A stretch of DNA of 64,000 bases from Arthrobacter sp. B1I2. GTDB taxonomy: Bacteria; Actinomycetota; Actinomycetes; Actinomycetales; Micrococcaceae. Below, one piece after another: positions 26,401 to 34,949 of the stretch. Below the pieces are notes generated by a model. It saw only the letters and a list, made by a program, of their open reading frames with translations, made no database searches and had not been told where the DNA came from. The DNA is taken from contig NZ_JAUSYC010000001.1 in NCBI RefSeq assembly GCF_030816485.1, positions 3,410,001-3,474,000 on the forward strand, read 5' to 3'. How positions within the stretch are numbered: position 1 is the stretch's first letter; each line of letters begins with the position of its first letter. The position numbers and the translations under genes were made by a program.

Positions 26401-27486
26401 GGCTGGAACGCCCCGCTGTACGAGCATTCCGACCCAGAGCTTTCCGCCGCTATGCAGTGGACCTGGAATCGGGCAGGGTCACCGATAGCCGACACCGGCG
26501 CCAACCCATGGGCACTGCCGCCGCTGCTAAACACTGACCCGGCACTGCCCTCCAAGGACCCGGCCTTGTCCTCGACAGCGGTCAAGAGCGTTGGGTACGA
26601 CATCCTGCGAGACAAGGTGGGAACGCCCGACGAAAACTACCTGATCATGTCGGACACGCCGCGGCCCCTGGGCCACAACCACGATGACCGCAGCGGCTTC
26701 TCCCTCTGGGGCAAGTCCGTTCCCCTGGCCCTGGATTCGGGTGTGGGCGGCTACTTCAACGGGGACAATGTCTGGTTCAACAGTGCAGCGGCCCACAACG
26801 TTGTCCAGTTCCAGTCCGACGGTGCCTGGCAGGGCACGGCCCCATCTGTGGAAACGCCTGTCCGCTACTACTCAGACAAGCTTGACCTGGTCCAAACCGG
26901 CGGTGCCACGCCGGGTGCCACGGACTACCAACGGAACATGATCCAGCTCAAGGGCGGATTCAACGCCTTCCTCATGTGGGACCGCATCAAATCCTCCGTA
27001 CCGAGCCGGTTCAACCTGCACACGCTGACCACGTCAATAGACCAGGCCCCCGGGTTGCTCACGGCCCACGGTTATCAGGGAGTGGATCTGGATGTTCACC
27101 TCCTCGGATCGGCGCAGCCCTCGGTTGGCCTCGACAAGGGCAAAGTCTCCGGTGATTGGCCACAGGAGAACCAGCAGTGGCTGCAGCTTGGCCAACCTGC
27201 CGGAACAGACCACACGGTTATGCTCCAGCCACGGGCGAAGGACGCAAAGCCAATCGAAACCATCGAACGCGCAACCGGCTCCGGTACCCTCAAAGCGTTC
27301 GAGTTTGTCGCTGCCAACGGAGAGCGTGCCCTGGTTGTCCTCAATAGCGGGGACGCGACCGCCAGTACCGAGCTCGGACTGACAGGAGACTGGACGGGCG
27401 CTACCCCCGAGGCAAACGGCTCCATCAACGGCACCGCCGTTAACGTCAGCGCTCATCAGGCTCTGGTCCTCATGAAGGCCTCGTAG
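23464..27486 (+). CDS. Secreted heparinase II/III-type polysaccharide lyase, multidomain
   Basis: Predicted 1340-aa exported enzyme. The TTG at 23464 is chosen because GAAGGGG lies 7-8 nt upstream and a signal peptide follows (LGAALALSLLVATVTAGGAIAA, residues 10-31). Residues about 50-720 hold several beta-sandwich, carbohydrate-binding-like modules (for example YKFGFWIKGQNAAPGD and two AWFDD motifs). An alpha/alpha-barrel region begins near 730 (NWDTHTRWDSP, NLDRAIGVG). A heparinase II/III-like C-terminal domain follows (PLGHNHDDRSGFSLWG near 1070, NSAAAHNVVQF near 1105). Such lyases cleave uronate-containing glycans by beta-elimination; the target is not predictable. It is the extracellular first step of the locus, under the same operator as the importer operon. 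Confidence 0.85.
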   Translation: MKDPAICRPLGAALALSLLVATVTAGGAIAAFPQAPATDTSQGFSIPGATFEEGAQPSLPEGWSQSGPGTTSTGTASARTGKSGARINSVSETDATVLSSPAVKLKKTTDVVYYRALVRPAEGSPRVELRVKFTAADGSEVGQQVSTLTAMKPGSWSELSLTAATPADAKNVQVSIHVLGATAVDVDDISPDVRQQRELVPNGGAETASDTGQPGPAGWSPASVQWTPVTVPNPSAESGTTTPENWKTFNYSAAKAMMVWDNAVAHTGTKSLRIDGVPGGIGDWQQVNYVPISPGTYKFGFWIKGQNAAPGDIRPLVIFRNANGQTVGGDRIIQNTVSTSDWTYAESILAAPAGAVSVRIDYRLYNGGTAWFDDITIAKQTTVSGVAEGNTAGTDSGTAQTGQNSLTLTNRSDGDQSVLESAPIPAERLAGYDFSAALKTDLASGSAAAGLKYLDANGVTLSEQLTEPVSGATGWHASRLQGFPPAAATEARAFVRLTGKGQAWFDDVSLVRSTVVDPNAKAIARPSLLLNSSEVKSLQDRVKTGVVGEEYQRQLALSQKWTVDQLKDPAYLVNPYRAQSNIYTVPAGATRMRLSFDVEGKGSTMIDAITLTSLANGQPVTIPDNSFEEFGSGTSPWTANTAGAAVSRTTDWAAAGAASLKYAAGSPAGKATVTLNQDLPATAGARYSLGATISQRGLIEGAGLTWSVTYTNDAGTPVGAAYRAPAYNWDTHTRWDSPLFEATQASANVYLVTGDEEAAQKAILGLKYLIGESVWGMNYALTTGGKPNGEDGYGAVHFGRAMGGFAQALDLVINSKSINPTDQAWLIDRLGWMQDTQMNLAYYDRSTDAGRISNWNLDRAIGVGLVSMALPNLTSSGTYRAHAQGEVEWTLQNVVGDDGAFPETIRYHAAPLVRLVPFAQALRRAGGPDLVNNDKLKKMFSFLVNIQTPVDSTNTKAPGTVLMPAIGDADYNEKPYRILGWNAPLYEHSDPELSAAMQWTWNRAGSPIADTGANPWALPPLLNTDPALPSKDPALSSTAVKSVGYDILRDKVGTPDENYLIMSDTPRPLGHNHDDRSGFSLWGKSVPLALDSGVGGYFNGDNVWFNSAAAHNVVQFQSDGAWQGTAPSVETPVRYYSDKLDLVQTGGATPGATDYQRNMIQLKGGFNAFLMWDRIKSSVPSRFNLHTLTTSIDQAPGLLTAHGYQGVDLDVHLLGSAQPSVGLDKGKVSGDWPQENQQWLQLGQPAGTDHTVMLQPRAKDAKPIETIERATGSGTLKAFEFVAANGERALVVLNSGDATASTELGLTGDWTGATPEANGSINGTAVNVSAHQALVLMKAS

Positions 27487-27505
27487 GGCCAAGAATGCGG
27501 AAGGA

Positions 27506-27543
27506 TTAGCTGAGGCGGCCCAAGACGGTCCCGCCTCAGCTAA
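27506..27543 (+). terminator. Terminator hairpin after the lyase gene
   Basis: TTAGCTGAGGCGG and CCGCCTCAGCTAA form a perfect 13-bp stem with a 12-nt loop, 20 nt after the lyase stop. There is no T-run, so it may rely on stem strength. Confidence 0.65.
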
Positions 27544-27575
27544 CCTGCAGAACTGAAAATTGGCACGGCGCACAA

Positions 27576-27618
27576 AAGGCCGGTGGAAATGGCATCATCA
27601 GCCATCTCCACCGGCCTT
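27576..27618 (-). terminator. Hairpin serving the minus-strand operon
   Basis: AAGGCCGGTGGAxATGGC pairs with GCCATxTCCACCGGCCTT around a 7-nt loop (one mismatch). Read on the minus strand it is followed by TTG, after an uninterrupted stem. It would end transcription coming from GH127 and the operon upstream; the two convergent units then each have a hairpin. Confidence 0.5.
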
Positions 27619-27635
27619 CCGGCATCCCAGGAAGA

Positions 27636-27998
27636 TCATGTCCCTCGGCGTGCACCCCGGTCCGATCCGTCGGGAATTCCCAGCAGGAGGGCGGCGCTGG
27701 ATTCCTCGTCCGTGCGGAGGGGGCGTCCCGGATAATCGCTGTTCCTGTGGATCGATGACCTGCTGCAGGAACATGGCACGGTGCCCGGCAGCCGTTTGCC
27801 CCTGATACCGGGTAAACCCGCGGGCGTGAGTGTCCGGAAGAACCAACAGGGGAAGTAGTTTGTGGCTTCCCCGTATACTCCCACGTACCCATTTTCACGG
27901 GTGAGGCCGGCCAGGCTCAGCCCGTAATAGTGGGGACCGTAAGGCATCCGCCGGACCTGGCGGCCTTAGTCATCGAGCTTGCTAAGGGCGAGGCCCTT
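27636..27998 (-). pseudogene. Degraded reading frame, possibly a GntR/UTRA-type regulator
   Basis: The minus strand reads VKGLALSKLDD, a stop, then GRQVRRMPYGPHYYGLSLAG and GYVGVYGEATNYFP, then loses frame; RTDEESSAALLLGIPDG near the end resembles the T-x-E-E-A-x-x-L-G-I-P-x-G motif of UTRA domains. It is interrupted by at least one stop and a frameshift and has no start signal. Identity is uncertain; it sits at the end of the glycan operon, where a local regulator may once have been. Confidence 0.3.
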
Positions 27999-28019
27999 CA
28001 CACCGGCCTGCTTTAAGCG

Positions 28020-29948
28020 TTAAGAAATGACCGGGGTGTGTACCGGGATCCATATCCTCATGGTCGAGCTGCCGCGTTCGGCCCAGGAGTGGTACGGGAC
28101 CAGCGCCGCTTGGGCGCTGCCGGCGGTCACCGTGTCATTTTGGTTTGCGAAGGGCCAGGCGCCCCCGGCCGGTCCCCGGTGCAGTCCGCCCAGCTGTACG
28201 GTGATGGTGCCGTCCTTTTCGGTGAGGCCTGCCGCTGTGTCTATGTGGGCGTCGGCGAGCTCCCATCCGGCCGGTAGGTCAACAGATTCCAGGGCGAAGA
28301 CTTCGGGACCGCGCTCGATGGCCACGCAGCCGCGGACAGCGTCAATCCGGTCATCGGGCCAGGAGAATCGGGGAGCCATCGGAAGGTCGAGGATGATTTC
28401 CTGCCCGGGCCGGAAAGCCTCTGTGACTGTGATTGTTCCGGGGCCGGCAGGCTTCGGCCCTTCGCCGGCATTCAGCGTCGCGCCGGTGGCCCAGGCGGGG
28501 ACCCGCAGACTGATGCTGACGGGCGTACCGGGCGCTTCGGCCACGGTCAGCTTGATCCGTCCTGTGGCTGGGTAGTCGGTTTCGACGTCCAGGATCAGGG
28601 CGCCGGTGGCCAGTTCGGCGCGGATGCGTCCAGCCGCGTACTGGTGAATCTGTACTCCGTCTGCGTCCGTGGTTGCTACATAGGAGCTGAGGCTTGCCAG
28701 GGTCCGGGCGACGTTGGGCGGGCAGCAGGACACTTCGAACCACGCCTCACGGCCGCTGGAGCCTCCCCGGATGCAGACGCCGTCTTCGTTCAGTGGCGCC
28801 TCCCCGGCGGTAGTGCGCTGATGCAGGGTGTTGGCGTAGAAAAAGGACTTCCCGTCGGCGGAGGGCGATGTGGCCACAATGTTGTAAAGCGTCCGCTCGA
28901 TCAGGTCCGCGTATTGTGGGTCCCCCGTGGCCAGCAGCAGGCGCCAGCTGAACATGTTGGAAGCGACTCCGGCGCATGTTTCACAGTACGATCGATCCGG
29001 CGGGAGCACGAAGTCTTCGCCGTAGGCTTCGTCCATGTGATGTGAGCCCATTCCGCCGGTGATGTAGGTGCGGCAGGCAACGGTGTTCCGCCATTGGAGC
29101 TTCAGGGCATCGAGGAGTTCGGTGTCGTTGGTTTCAACCGCAACGTCGACGGCGCCGGCGGCGAGGTACAGGGCGCGAACGGCATGGCCGCGCAGGACCT
29201 TGGCCGCGCGGACGGGCATGTCGTCCTGCCAGTAGGCCTGGCCGAATTCAAAGAGGGGCAGTGTTCCGGTGCCTCTGCGCTCGATGAAGGTCCTGGCCTG
29301 GTCCAGGTAGCGCCGTTCGTCGGTGACCCGGTACAGCTCCACGAGGGCTACCTCGATCTCGGCGTGCCCGCATACTTTATCCAGCCCGCGGGGCCCGAAC
29401 ATGATGCAGACGTGGTCAGCAAGTTTTCGGGCAACGTCCAGGAGCTTTACCGCCCCGGTGGCGCGGTGGTTGGCTACTGCAGCCTGGATCAGGTGGCCGA
29501 AGCAGTACAGCTCATGGCCCCACTTGAAATCGGAGTAGCGGGGCTGCTGCCAGGGCCGGCCAAAAAGCGTGTGCAGGTAGCCGTCCGGCTCCTGGGCTGC
29601 GGCCAACTTGTCGATGAAGGCATCCATGACCTCACTGAGTTCCGTTTCGCCGGAGCGGGCGTGTTCCCAAGACATGGCTTCGATCAGCTTGTAGATTTCC
29701 GAGTCGGCGAATTCCCGTCCTCGGTGCTCGTACTTTTCCTTCCCAGCCGCCTTCTCAAGGTTGCCCAACCAGTCAAGCCGGGTGACCCAGGAGACGCCAT
29801 GAGGAATGATGGCGGCACGGTTCAGTTCTTGGCGTTCCCCCCAGAAGCCACCCGACAGGGATACAGCCGGCAGGGGCAATGGCGAAAGAACACCAGTCGA
29901 GGGGGCGACTGGAAAAGTCTTTGCTGCGGGGACGTAAACGGATTTCAT
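28020..29948 (-). CDS. GH127 family beta-L-arabinofuranosidase-like glycosidase
   Basis: Predicted 642-aa enzyme without a signal peptide, so cytosolic. The ATG at 29948 has GGAGG 5-6 nt upstream; the frame is open further upstream but unsupported. The N-terminal alpha/alpha barrel contains FWGERQELNR, WGHELYCFGHL and GHAVRALYLAAG. The zinc/cysteine catalytic centre of the family is visible as ETCAGVASNMF (about residues 321-331) and SCCPPNVAR (about 403-411), the second holding the cysteine nucleophile. Beta-sandwich domains follow. GH127 enzymes remove beta-L-arabinofuranose or related sugars from oligosaccharides. It is the last gene of the ABC-led operon and would trim imported oligosaccharides. 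Confidence 0.9.
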   Translation of the reverse strand: MKSVYVPAAKTFPVAPSTGVLSPLPLPAVSLSGGFWGERQELNRAAIIPHGVSWVTRLDWLGNLEKAAGKEKYEHRGREFADSEIYKLIEAMSWEHARSGETELSEVMDAFIDKLAAAQEPDGYLHTLFGRPWQQPRYSDFKWGHELYCFGHLIQAAVANHRATGAVKLLDVARKLADHVCIMFGPRGLDKVCGHAEIEVALVELYRVTDERRYLDQARTFIERRGTGTLPLFEFGQAYWQDDMPVRAAKVLRGHAVRALYLAAGAVDVAVETNDTELLDALKLQWRNTVACRTYITGGMGSHHMDEAYGEDFVLPPDRSYCETCAGVASNMFSWRLLLATGDPQYADLIERTLYNIVATSPSADGKSFFYANTLHQRTTAGEAPLNEDGVCIRGGSSGREAWFEVSCCPPNVARTLASLSSYVATTDADGVQIHQYAAGRIRAELATGALILDVETDYPATGRIKLTVAEAPGTPVSISLRVPAWATGATLNAGEGPKPAGPGTITVTEAFRPGQEIILDLPMAPRFSWPDDRIDAVRGCVAIERGPEVFALESVDLPAGWELADAHIDTAAGLTEKDGTITVQLGGLHRGPAGGAWPFANQNDTVTAGSAQAALVPYHSWAERGSSTMRIWIPVHTPVIS

Positions 29949-30024
29949 TGGGCCTCCATATGCCGCCGCAAGGCGGCGGGCTGGATTTTCGACAATGTTT
30001 GAGGAGAGAGAAACTTCGGTATGG

Positions 30025-30978
30025 CTAGGCCGGTCGCGCCGGATGTTCCGCGGCGAGCTGGGGGACACCGTAGACGGGGTCTTGGGTAACCGGGCGGACA
30101 TCGGTTATTCCGTCCCTGGCCAAGGCTTCACGGAAGGCTGATTGAAGCCGCAGTACGTGCATGCCGAGCCCTCCTCCCAGGACAACGGGTCCCGCGATGC
30201 CCAATTGAGACAGTGTCTGCGCTGTCATATCAGCGAGATCCTGCCCGGCACGGTCAAGCATCTTCTGACTGGGAACGTGTCCAGCGTCGGCGCCCTCTAC
30301 TACCAGACGTGCCTGCTGCGCCCAGTACCGGCGTCCTGTGCCCGCCGAATGGAACAGCGCGATCAGTTGATTCGGATGATCCAGATCGCATGCGCGGAGG
30401 AGACTCCGGGTGAGGGCGTCCGCTTCGTAGCCTTGGTTCATTCTGCGCAGGCTGTGGCGGACAGCTTCCCGGCCGAGCCAGTATCCGCTTCCTTCGTCTC
30501 CCAGCAGGTATCCCCAGCCCCCTGCACGTGCATCGACTCCGCGCGGATTGCGTCCCCAGGCCGCTGACCCCGTCCCGGCGATGACGGCGACTCCGCTGCT
30601 GACTCGGCCTGCTGCCAGCAGCAGCCGCGAGTCGTGGACGACGGTGGTCAGGGCTTTCGGTGCGAAAGGTGCAATCAGAGCTTTTAGGGCTTCGGCATCG
30701 GCGTCCGAGTCGATTCCGCCGGCACCGGCGTATACCTGCCGGACGTCGCCGTAGCCAATCTCCGCGAAAAGCTCTGCGAGGTGGGCGCGGGCACCTTCCC
30801 GGCTGACGTTCTGGACGTTGGCACTGCCGGCGATACTGTCAGCGACAGGCACGCCATTTTCGAACCGTACGCCGTGGGTCTTGGTCCCACCAATATCCAA
30901 ACCGATCAAGGCTCCCGTTGCGACACTGGCCGTATGAATCCCCTCGGCTGTGAACACGGAGTTTGTTGAGTTGGTCAT
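30025..30978 (-). CDS. BadF/BcrA-type sugar kinase (N-acetylglucosamine kinase-like)
   Basis: Predicted 317-aa ASKHA-fold kinase. Phosphate 1 motif GLDIGGTKTHG (about residues 24-34, after an unusual N-terminal extension), VYAGAGGIDSDAD, phosphate 2/adenosine region VIAGTGSAAWGRNP, then GGWGYLLGDEGSGYWLGREAVR typical of N-acetylglucosamine kinases of this family, and GPVVLGGGLGMH near the C-terminus. Its ATG overlaps the stop of the ManA-like gene as ATGA, so translation is coupled. A kinase for an amino sugar or related hexose released from the glycan is likely; the sugar is inferred. Confidence 0.88.
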   Translation of the reverse strand: MTNSTNSVFTAEGIHTASVATGALIGLDIGGTKTHGVRFENGVPVADSIAGSANVQNVSREGARAHLAELFAEIGYGDVRQVYAGAGGIDSDADAEALKALIAPFAPKALTTVVHDSRLLLAAGRVSSGVAVIAGTGSAAWGRNPRGVDARAGGWGYLLGDEGSGYWLGREAVRHSLRRMNQGYEADALTRSLLRACDLDHPNQLIALFHSAGTGRRYWAQQARLVVEGADAGHVPSQKMLDRAGQDLADMTAQTLSQLGIAGPVVLGGGLGMHVLRLQSAFREALARDGITDVRPVTQDPVYGVPQLAAEHPARPA

Positions 30979-31703
30979 ATCACGCCTGACATGTCGCTGA
31001 GCTCCAGTGCGGTTTTCAAAGCGGCGGTATGGGGACCCTCGGGGATCGTCGAGCCCAGCAGCGCCGCCGCGGCGTCAACCGCACGGGAGACTTCATCGCC
31101 GCCCCTGATCAGTCCGGTGAAGGTTCGGCGGACAGCAGTTGGGTCGTTGGCGGCGGCAAGAGTGGAGCTGGCCTGTTGCAGGACCTCGTGGATTTCTGGC
31201 CCTGTCTCCCTGAAAGAGGTCACGAGCGCGTCGAAAATCGCTTTGGTCTCAGTTGCAGGACGGAACCCGCACAAAGCTTCGAAGTCCGTGAGGGCCAGAA
31301 TCATCTCGGGCTTGTGGTTAGGGTCCTTATAGTTGCGTGCCTGGGCATCTTTCGGGACGCCGAGAGCATCTTCAGCTGCGAAGCCGGACGCGGTTTGTTC
31401 CCGTGTCGGGTGTACCTGAAGTGACAGTGCAGATTCAGCAGCCAGCACCTTCATCAGGAACGGCAGTGTGCTCCCGAAAGCGGCGTGCCTGTCCGGCCCC
31501 AGCAGGCCTTCCGGATCGGCACCAATCAACTCATTCAAGCGTTCGCGGCCGGTGTCCAGGACTGCCACTGACGGCGCTCCTGGATGGGCGCCGATCCACA
31601 TCTCCGCCTCAGGGGCACCTGAGGGTGTGCGGCCAAGGTAGTCAGCGATGAGTGTCGTGGAACTCCAGGCGCTATCCCTGATCCGGTTGTTCAGTTTGTA
31701 CAT
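30975..31703 (-). CDS. Type I mannose-6-phosphate isomerase-like protein, C-terminally short
   Basis: Predicted 242 aa, start MYKLNNRIRDSAWSS. It matches the first part of class I phosphomannose isomerases: EMWIGAHPGAPS, LPFLMKVLAAESALSLQVHPTREQT (zinc ligands Gln and His) and NYKDPNHKPEMILAL (zinc ligand Glu). Family members are usually near 390-420 aa. The later domain with the fourth ligand, in a GNLHAYL-type segment, and the catalytic arginine is absent, because the frame ends SDMSGVI and overlaps the kinase start. Either it is inactive, a decayed operon member, or a half-protein with a new role. Coupling to the kinase argues that the short form is translated. Confidence 0.8.
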   Translation of the reverse strand: MYKLNNRIRDSAWSSTTLIADYLGRTPSGAPEAEMWIGAHPGAPSVAVLDTGRERLNELIGADPEGLLGPDRHAAFGSTLPFLMKVLAAESALSLQVHPTREQTASGFAAEDALGVPKDAQARNYKDPNHKPEMILALTDFEALCGFRPATETKAIFDALVTSFRETGPEIHEVLQQASSTLAAANDPTAVRRTFTGLIRGGDEVSRAVDAAAALLGSTIPEGPHTAALKTALELSDMSGVI

Positions 31704-31767
31704 GGCTTCTTCTCTCGGAACCAGGAACCGCAAATGGCTCGGACGTATCAGCGGTGGGAGGGAGTCG

Positions 31768-33897
31768 TCAACTATTGGGTTTCACCCGTTCAGTCGTGCC
31801 CAACGCAGCTTCTACGGTGAAGGTCACTGCGGAGGGACGTCCATTGGGCGTGGTGGCGGTGAGGAATAGGTAGCCGGATGGGTCCCACTTTGTCTTGAAG
31901 CCCTTGCCTGATCCCAGCCGGTTGAAGGTGACTTCCTGGCCGGCCCAGCGGGGCAGGTGCAGTGTCAGTTCGTTTTGTGTATGCCCGCGGTGCCAGACCG
32001 TTATCAGGTCCCTTTCGGACGCCCGGAGTCCCACGGACAACCACTGGTCCTTCCACAGGGGTATTCCTGACGGATAGAACGCGGTGGACGCCTGGATTTC
32101 CGGCAGTATTTCCTTGTGCACTGATACCGCTTCGCGGACTAACGCCAACTGGCCGGTTGTCATCCTGTCGAGGAAGCCCGAGAGGCACATCCGGCCGAGC
32201 ATCCCGGTTGCCAAGGTGAACCGTATTTCCTCGTCGTCCATTTCGGGCTGGGGGTAGGACCAGTTGGCTGCCTGCTCGGGGAGGACGCTGAGGAAGGCGT
32301 TGGCCGCGATGGGCGGATACAGCAGCGGATCCTGCTGGTCCGAGGTTGACTGAAGGTCAAGGCGTGCCAGCAGCGCATAGTCCTGCCGCATCGCACCGGA
32401 GGCACAGTTTTCGATGATTACCTGGGGATGGCGGGCCTTCACGCCGTCCAGCCAGTCAAGGTAGCCCCGGTTATGCCCGAGCAGACCGGCGCCGGAGGAG
32501 CTGGCGCCGAGATCAGTTCCGGTACCGGCGGTGATGTTGTAGTCGAGCTTGAAATACACCGTGTTGAAGTCGGCCACGAGCCGGTCCACCGTCTCATCAA
32601 GGTGCGCTCTCGCTGCCGGATGCCTGAAGTCCAAGTGGTACCGACCGTGTTCTACTATCCGGACATCACGGCGCTGAAGGAATGCCTCTTCGGGCAGAGA
32701 TGCGGCCACGGGGCTCCGGACGCCCACCACTTCCGGTTCCAGCCAGAGCCCGACGCCCATGCCGGAGGAGCTGATGGCGTCGGTGACCTCTGAGAGACCG
32801 TTGGGGAACCGTGCAGTTGAGGGTTGCCACTCCCCCACAGCGTCCCACCAGTCGGTTGTGTCGTCGTACCAGCCGGCGTCGATGCAGAAGATGTCAGCAC
32901 CGGCGTCAGCGGCAGCTGTGACCAGCGGAAGGAGCCTTTCGGTGCTGGGGTCCCCCATCAGGGTGTTCATGAAGTCGTTGTAGATCACGGGCGGCTGGCG
33001 CGAAAAAATGGGGCCCCGGAGCGCCCGGCGGTGTGCGGTCATCTGGGCAAGCGCACCCTGCAGACCGGCCCGGCTGATGGCCAGGGCTGCCGGCACGGTA
33101 GAGAACTCCTCGCCGGGCTGCAGGGCATGAAGCCAGTTGTGTTGATCATCTGTGGGACCGAGCAGGGCGAGGCCGAGGGCGTCGCGGGTCTCGCTCAGTT
33201 CCCAGGCCCATCCCCCGTTGTGTTCAACCTGCCACATCCAGCACCACTGGTCATCGGCATCGACAACTGCAGCGGTGGGTAGAGGCCCCCCGGTGGACCA
33301 GGATGAGGTCGAAGCGCGCAGCAGGTGCCCCCGTTGGTCCTGTTCGTGAAGGCCCAGGTTCAAATCAGGCAGGTTCCGGCGTACGTCTTCCACGGTCCAT
33401 TGGTTTTCACCCAGCCATTGCGAGGTGGCCGAGGCCAGTTGCAGGGTGGCGGCGTCGACGGGGTGGTGTCCGGCCAGGAGCGGGAGGGCCAGTGTCGAGA
33501 CGGCCTGAAGCGCGACGGGTTTGCTTCCGCTGTTGCGGACGGACGTGACGGCCTGGACGGTTGCGGTACCGGTGGCGGCGCGGAGGACAACTTCTGCTTC
33601 CAATCGGGTTTCCTCGTCACGCTGGAGCACGGTGAGGATGTGCCAGTCGCCATCCGTTGTGATTGTGTGCCCGATGTATCTAAGCCGCTTGCCAATGGCG
33701 GATTCAGCGTAGCGTTGGCTGGTTCTGGCCCTGCCCTCCTCAACGGTGAGGATTTCCACCAGGGCAGGACCGGACGCCAGCGGTGCAGAAGGGGCTTCGG
33801 CCGGATGCAGGTAGGCGACACCGACAGGGCTTTCGCTGTCGGCACGAAGCACCAGTTGCAGGGTGTCGTTTGACCATGAAATAAAACGGGGTTCCAT
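31768..33897 (-). CDS. Alpha-galactosidase, glycoside hydrolase family 36
   Basis: Predicted 709-aa cytosolic retaining glycosidase. An N-terminal beta-supersandwich (to about residue 290) precedes the TIM barrel: VIYNDFMNTLMGDPS, FCIDAGWYDD, GMGVGLWLEPEVVG, and the nucleophile in FNTVYFKLDYN (Asp near 451). The acid/base is in LQSTSDQQDPLLYPP (Asp near 519), and SGAMRQDY lies between. The C-terminal sandwich ends VEAALGTTERVKPNS. It starts 2 nt after the dehydrogenase stop. It would remove alpha-galactosyl or similar residues from imported oligosaccharides; GH36 also has alpha-N-acetylgalactosaminidases, so exact specificity is open. Confidence 0.92.
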   Translation of the reverse strand: MEPRFISWSNDTLQLVLRADSESPVGVAYLHPAEAPSAPLASGPALVEILTVEEGRARTSQRYAESAIGKRLRYIGHTITTDGDWHILTVLQRDEETRLEAEVVLRAATGTATVQAVTSVRNSGSKPVALQAVSTLALPLLAGHHPVDAATLQLASATSQWLGENQWTVEDVRRNLPDLNLGLHEQDQRGHLLRASTSSWSTGGPLPTAAVVDADDQWCWMWQVEHNGGWAWELSETRDALGLALLGPTDDQHNWLHALQPGEEFSTVPAALAISRAGLQGALAQMTAHRRALRGPIFSRQPPVIYNDFMNTLMGDPSTERLLPLVTAAADAGADIFCIDAGWYDDTTDWWDAVGEWQPSTARFPNGLSEVTDAISSSGMGVGLWLEPEVVGVRSPVAASLPEEAFLQRRDVRIVEHGRYHLDFRHPAARAHLDETVDRLVADFNTVYFKLDYNITAGTGTDLGASSSGAGLLGHNRGYLDWLDGVKARHPQVIIENCASGAMRQDYALLARLDLQSTSDQQDPLLYPPIAANAFLSVLPEQAANWSYPQPEMDDEEIRFTLATGMLGRMCLSGFLDRMTTGQLALVREAVSVHKEILPEIQASTAFYPSGIPLWKDQWLSVGLRASERDLITVWHRGHTQNELTLHLPRWAGQEVTFNRLGSGKGFKTKWDPSGYLFLTATTPNGRPSAVTFTVEAALGTTERVKPNS

Positions 33898-33899
33898 CG

Positions 33900-34949
33900 T
33901 TATGCCATCCTTGTCAGGTCGCTTTGGCTAACCGGGAACCGCTGGGGTGCGGCTGCGGCGTAACGTTCAATTTCATCCATCGCGTAGGCTGCCAGCCGGT
34001 GCAGCTCGTTACCCATCGAACCAGCAATATGGGGTGTGAGCAGTACATTGGGAAGCGTGAACAACCGGTGGCCGACGGGCAGGGGTTCCGGGCTGGTGAC
34101 GTCCAGGAAGGCATTGAGCCGGCCTGATTCCAGCTCAGCAACCAGTGCGTTGTGGTCCACGAGTTCCCCCCGGGCCGTGTTGATCAGGGTCGAGCCGTCC
34201 TTCATGGCGGCAAGCTGCGCCGGTCCAATCATGAGCAGGGTCTCTGGCAGAACCGGCGCGTGTAACGACACCATGTCGCTGCAGCTCAAAAGCTCATCCA
34301 GACTTACCCGGCGGGCGCCCAGCCGCAGCGCCTCCGCGTCGCTGATCGTTGGGTCATACACGGTGACATCAAAATCAAAGGGCCGGAGACGTTCAAGGAC
34401 CAGCCTTCCGATGGTGGATGCTCCGACGATTCCGATGGCCCGCTCGTAGTTACCGGTGTCCGGGAACTCCAACTCCCGGTCAATTTTGGTTTGGCGCTGC
34501 GTGTAGAGGTGGCTGGCAGTGATCGCTGACTTTCCGGCCAGGAGGATGAGCCCGAGGGTGTATTCGGCAACGGGCAACGCGTTGGCTTCTGCAGCCGTTG
34601 TCACGATGATGCCTTGCTCCCAGCATTCGGGCAGGACATGGCCCTTGACGCTTCCGCCCGCGTGGGCAATGAGCTTGAGCCGGGGCATGCGGGCAAGAAC
34701 GGTTGCGTCGATGCGGGGAGAGAACCAACCGGTGAGGAGAACATCCACGTCTCGGATGGCTTCGTCGGGCGTCGTGTCGAAGTCCTGGATGACCATGCTG
34801 AAGTCGCAGTCGCAGATCGATTCGAGCCGGCTGCGGAGACGTTTGGAAAACAGGGCGTCCCGCAGGTCGGCATCCTGCATTGCCAGAGCCACTTTGGGCC
34901 TGAGCACAGGCGTTCCTGACGCGGTGGTGCTGTGCAGTGCTGCACTCAA
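33900..34949 (-). CDS. D-2-hydroxyacid dehydrogenase family protein
   Basis: Predicted 349-aa NAD(P)-dependent oxidoreductase interconverting a 2-hydroxyacid and a 2-oxoacid. Rossmann motif IGIVGASTIGRLVLERL (about residue 170-186), catalytic Arg in LINTARGELVDHNAL, Glu in DVTSPEPLP, and His in LTPHIAGSMGNE. The TTG start overlaps the preceding isomerase stop as TTGA. Substrate-side residues (LIAHAGGSVKGHV) fit the phosphoglycerate-dehydrogenase-like group. In this operon it probably handles a sugar-acid intermediate, perhaps from the lyase product, but this is inference. Confidence 0.88.
   Translation of the reverse strand: MSAALHSTTASGTPVLRPKVALAMQDADLRDALFSKRLRSRLESICDCDFSMVIQDFDTTPDEAIRDVDVLLTGWFSPRIDATVLARMPRLKLIAHAGGSVKGHVLPECWEQGIIVTTAAEANALPVAEYTLGLILLAGKSAITASHLYTQRQTKIDRELEFPDTGNYERAIGIVGASTIGRLVLERLRPFDFDVTVYDPTISDAEALRLGARRVSLDELLSCSDMVSLHAPVLPETLLMIGPAQLAAMKDGSTLINTARGELVDHNALVAELESGRLNAFLDVTSPEPLPVGHRLFTLPNVLLTPHIAGSMGNELHRLAAYAMDEIERYAAAAPQRFPVSQSDLTRMA

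Noticed and set aside
29949..30101. N-terminal extension of the GH127 frame
   Set aside because: The extra 51 residues are low-complexity and lack a ribosome-binding site, whereas ATG 29948 has GGAGG at the right distance.
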